Below, piece after piece: positions 60,945-64,000 of a stretch of DNA of 64,000 nucleotides; position 1 is the first letter of the stretch, and each line of letters opens with the position of its first letter. The translations under genes were made by a program, and so were the position numbers. This DNA is from Hellea balneolensis DSM 19091. Its GTDB lineage: Bacteria; Pseudomonadota; Alphaproteobacteria; Caulobacterales; Maricaulaceae. The notes beneath the pieces were generated by a model. It worked only from the letters and a program-made list of their open reading frames with translations, had not been told where the DNA came from and searched no databases. Location of the stretch: assembly GCF_000428525.1 (NCBI RefSeq), contig NZ_KE386760.1, positions 21,447 to 85,446 of the forward strand, in the 5' to 3' direction.

Positions 60945-63900
60945 ATGTTAAAATTATTCAAAAAAACTATCTCTTCTTTGAAATCAAAGTTTGCGCTTAA
61001 ACCCGCAAATGAAACGCCCCGATACAGGCGCGGCTCATCAACATTGTCCAAACTCTTGTGCAGTGTATTCGTCACAATGTCACTTGCAGGAGCGGGGATA
61101 GAGGCCCATGCAACGCCGTTTACGGAAACTGTTCCGAATGGTAATGGACCTATACCTAATACATATCCTCCAGTTGGTGGTACAATGTTCGTGTTGGTCG
61201 GGGCTAACGGAAACCTCTATTACCAGTTCGTCAATCCCTCGACACAATTTCGGGGTTTTCAATTAACGGGTACGCCGACGGCGTTTCAAGGCGCGCCGAA
61301 ATTTCAGCTTGGACCAACACAAGCGCTGAATTGCGGTACGGTAAGCTGTACAGATTATTTTGGCGGCTCAATTGTAGAAGGCTATTCTCGCTTAACCGTT
61401 CGCGATGCGGATGGGTGTGATGCTAGCGTAGGATCAAGCGGAACCAATAATGACTTTGATTATCAGGATGTGTTCTTTGAAGTAAATGGTATCCGCGTCA
61501 GCAGCCTTTCTGATCTTCCGGCTAATTCTGTTGAGAGAACAAACTTTGCAGGTACCACGACAATCGGGACAGAGAACTGCTTCCGAAATCAGGGAGGTAC
61601 AGAAACCAGTACAAGCTGGTTTGACCTCACGCCGATTCCAGGCCTATTAAATAACATTCTGACAACAGGCGGCACAACGCCCTTTATCCATGATGATGAT
61701 GGCTGGACAAATGGCCGAGGTGATAACTTCTGGTATTTCACAGATGGTGATGATGCGACGGGTACGCCAGAAGTCGCGCCGGGTATCACTATTGAGAAAA
61801 CCGCGGACCGCACAGAATATATGGCTGTGGGCGACGTCATCAATTATAGCTTCTTAGTCACAAATATCGGTTCAGTTACGCTGAACGATATTGTCGTTAC
61901 AGACAGCTTTATCACAGGTATTATGAACTGCCCGCAGACAACGTTGGTCACTGGCGAGTCCATGACCTGTACGGCGTCGCATACGGTATCACAGGACAAC
62001 ATCGATAACGATATGGTGTTTGTGAATACAGCGGAAGTGACCGCCAACCCGACAGAGGGTCAATTGGGTAATGTGTCAGGCACGCTGACAATCCCAGGTC
62101 CCGATGCCAATAACTCTATCACGATTACCAAAGTGGCCTCCAAAGACACAGATGTCGAAGCCGGTGATGTGATTACTTATACTTACACAGTTCAGAACAC
62201 AGGCAATATTACATTAGATGCCGTAAACATAACGGACGTTCACGGGGGCACCGGAACTCTCTCTGCTATCACGCCTGCAAGTGTCGATGACCTTGGTCCG
62301 AATGACACGCAGGTTTTCACCTCTACATATACTGTCACGCAAGCTGATATAGATGCAGGCGGAACCATAGATAACACGGCGACAGCCAATTCAACGCCTA
62401 AGCGCGGCTCTATTACAGCCCCGACCGCGGATGAGTCGATCTCGCTTACAGCCCCACAACCCGAAGCCCTCTTCTCTAAAGTAGCGTCTCCCGATGCTGA
62501 CTTAAGTGAAGGTGACACGGTCACTTATACTTACACAGTCGAGAATACGGGCAATGTGACTTTAAATGACGTGTCCGTAACAGATGCTCATGGCGGCTCA
62601 GGCGCACTTTCCGCCATCACGCCGGCGACAGCCTCTATCGCGCCTGGCGGCTCTCAGGTCTTCACAGCCACATATGTGATTACACAAGCCGACTTTGATG
62701 CCGGAACGGATATCGGAAATACGGCGACGGCGTCATTTACACCCGCCCAAGGCACGCTTGCGGATATGACGGCTGACGAAACAGTGGCTCTCGCCGAAGC
62801 GGCCCCGTCATCCACGCTTAATAAAACAGCGTCTGACACAACGGACGTACAAGCCGGCGATGTCATTACATATACATATGTTTTCGAAAATACAGGCGAC
62901 GTTACGCTAAATGATGTCAGCGTTACGGACGTTCACAGCGGCACTGGAACATTAGGCCCAATAAGCCCTGCGACGGTCGCCTCAGTTGCGCCCGGCGCCA
63001 GCGTTACTTTCACAGCAGATTATACAATCACGCAAGCCGATATTGATGCGGGCGCGGCGATTTCAAATACGGCGACAGGGAATGCGACGCCTCCAAGCGG
63101 GACCTATGTGCCGTCGACAGACACTGAAACAGTCACGCCTGAAGGCCCGGCTCCGGCGTCAACGCTAACGAAAACAGCGTCAAATGATACCAATGTCGCT
63201 GCAGGTGACGTCATTACCTATACTTATGTCGTTCAGAACACAGGTAATACTAACCTTACAAATGTCTCTATCTCAGATGTTCACGGCGGAACCGGTACGC
63301 TAGGCGCGATCACGCCTGCTACAGTGGCGTTTCTTGCGCCAGGGGCGAGTGCGACGTTCACAGCCGATTACACCGTCACCCAAGACGACATTGATGCGGG
63401 AGGCGCAATCTCAAATACGGCTACGGCGAACGCAACGCCGCCCAACGGAACATATACGCCGTCAACCGCGACTGAAACTGTTGACCCAGCCGATCCGGCG
63501 CCCGCAGCTGATTTTACTAAAACAGCGTCCGAGACAAGCGACGTTCAAGCTGGTGATGTGATTACCTATACATATGTCGTCACCAATACGGGTAATGTCT
63601 CCCTTAATGATGTGTCCGTCACAGACGCGCATAGCGGAACTGGCACTTTATCAGCCATCACGCCCGCCAACGTCGCGACTTTAGCTGTTGGTGATAGCGC
63701 AACGTTTACTGCCACATACACAGTGACTCAGGCCGATATTGATAGTGGCGCTGCCATCACAAATACCGCGACTTTGGACGCGACGCCTTCAGGCGGCACA
63801 TTGCCGCCGACAACGGCTGATGAAACCGTTACGCCAGAAACACCGGCGCCTGCGATGACTCTGGCCAAGACAGCGTCAGAGACAAGCGATGTCCAAGTCG

Positions 63901-64000
63901 GAGAGGTGATCACTTACACTTATGAAGTCGTCAATACGGGTAATGTTTCGATGTCAGATGTCAGCATTACGGATGTGCATTCCGGTTCAGGCACTTTATC
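60945..64000 (+). CDS. Large exported DUF11/DUF7507-type repeat protein (3' end outside window)
   Basis: Open from ATG 60945 to the window edge (1018 codons seen). An extended signal region ([17 protein letters not shown] after a Lys/Arg-rich start) precedes a 270-residue N-terminal domain with paired cysteines. From about 61790 the sequence is tandem beta-sandwich modules of roughly 115-118 residues with pattern K(T/V)AS....V.AGD.ITYTY.V.NTGN..L..V..TD.HGG.G. Module starts are near 61790, 62124, 62468, 62824, 63169, 63519 and 63868; the last is truncated. Such proteins are surface adhesins or fibres. Later modules are nearly identical to each other at the DNA level, suggesting recent repeat expansion. 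Confidence 0.88.
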   Translation, partial: MLKLFKKTISSLKSKFALKPANETPRYRRGSSTLSKLLCSVFVTMSLAGAGIEAHATPFTETVPNGNGPIPNTYPPVGGTMFVLVGANGNLYYQFVNPSTQFRGFQLTGTPTAFQGAPKFQLGPTQALNCGTVSCTDYFGGSIVEGYSRLTVRDADGCDASVGSSGTNNDFDYQDVFFEVNGIRVSSLSDLPANSVERTNFAGTTTIGTENCFRNQGGTETSTSWFDLTPIPGLLNNILTTGGTTPFIHDDDGWTNGRGDNFWYFTDGDDATGTPEVAPGITIEKTADRTEYMAVGDVINYSFLVTNIGSVTLNDIVVTDSFITGIMNCPQTTLVTGESMTCTASHTVSQDNIDNDMVFVNTAEVTANPTEGQLGNVSGTLTIPGPDANNSITITKVASKDTDVEAGDVITYTYTVQNTGNITLDAVNITDVHGGTGTLSAITPASVDDLGPNDTQVFTSTYTVTQADIDAGGTIDNTATANSTPKRGSITAPTADESISLTAPQPEALFSKVASPDADLSEGDTVTYTYTVENTGNVTLNDVSVTDAHGGSGALSAITPATASIAPGGSQVFTATYVITQADFDAGTDIGNTATASFTPAQGTLADMTADETVALAEAAPSSTLNKTASDTTDVQAGDVITYTYVFENTGDVTLNDVSVTDVHSGTGTLGPISPATVASVAPGASVTFTADYTITQADIDAGAAISNTATGNATPPSGTYVPSTDTETVTPEGPAPASTLTKTASNDTNVAAGDVITYTYVVQNTGNTNLTNVSISDVHGGTGTLGAITPATVAFLAPGASATFTADYTVTQDDIDAGGAISNTATANATPPNGTYTPSTATETVDPADPAPAADFTKTASETSDVQAGDVITYTYVVTNTGNVSLNDVSVTDAHSGTGTLSAITPANVATLAVGDSATFTATYTVTQADIDSGAAITNTATLDATPSGGTLPPTTADETVTPETPAPAMTLAKTASETSDVQVGEVITYTYEVVNTGNVSMSDVSITDVHSGSGTL

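Noticed and set aside
62240..62524. Minus-strand frames in the exported repeat gene
   Set aside because: They recur in each repeat module at the same place, as expected from antisense of Thr/Val-rich coding sequence.
1..64000. CRISPR arrays, rRNA operons or insertion sequences
   Set aside because: No regularly spaced repeats with unique spacers, no rRNA sequence and no transposase gene were seen.

Overview
The window is a chromosomal segment of an alphaproteobacterium, most likely of the Caulobacterales/Maricaulales (Hyphomonadaceae-like) group. The evidence is the family content (DUF3576 lipoprotein, DUF6065, Tim44-like adaptor, SecB, a CenR-like response regulator), the order hemE / AT-rich gap / PPSR-type regulator, a parS-rich mnmE-mnmG-rsmG-parA-parB cluster, and a full CtrA-type box (TTAA-N7-TTAA). 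No 16S rRNA or dnaA is present, so genus cannot be given.

Layout. 1-11.4 kb: end of a TolB/TPR protein, an FMN reductase, nth, small DUF5710 and TerB-like genes, a nitronate monooxygenase, a desaturase/GH16 pair, an ATP-grasp enzyme, a PfkB-type nucleoside kinase, a LolA-like carrier and two tandem MscS channels. 11.4-19.2 kb: xthA, a frameshifted yhhN, a cupin-8 protein, a response regulator, an L,D-transpeptidase, a PLP-homeostasis protein, thiE, a long-linker porin and a DUF3576 lipoprotein. 19.2-33.7 kb: leuS-lptE-holA, a third MscS, hslU, Tim44-mltA-smr, secB, a sugar dehydrogenase, rho and hemJ-hemE.

34.67-35.08 kb is the probable replication origin. It has DnaA-box-like sites, two copies of a 16-bp repeat and one near-CtrA site. 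To its right lie PPSR-maf-aroE-coaE-dnaQ, then mnmE, mnmG-rsmG and parA-parB, with three perfect parS palindromes inside mnmE, mnmG and rsmG. 45.4-49.8 kb carries a NUDIX hydrolase, hslV (about 20 kb from hslU), a Trm112-like protein, a Lon-domain protein, a thioredoxin-TPR protein, a prolyl-tRNA editing protein and a DUF6065 protein.

49.95-60.04 kb is a roughly 10-kb genomic island in tRNA-Gly(GCC), bounded by a 55-bp direct repeat. It carries a lipoprotein, a 1787-residue RTX protein with an HExxH site near its N terminus, a 0.95-kb non-coding stretch full of short palindromes and G-runs, an AlpA-like regulator, an unrecognised protein and a tyrosine integrase. Beyond it are an HxlR regulator and the start of a very large exported repeat protein that runs off the right edge.

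The most unusual points are the island and its RTX protein, its palindrome-rich gap, a parS-like 13-bp inverted pair upstream of mnmG, and a palindromic repeat inserted in frame in leuS. All calls come from reading the sequence; no database search was run.
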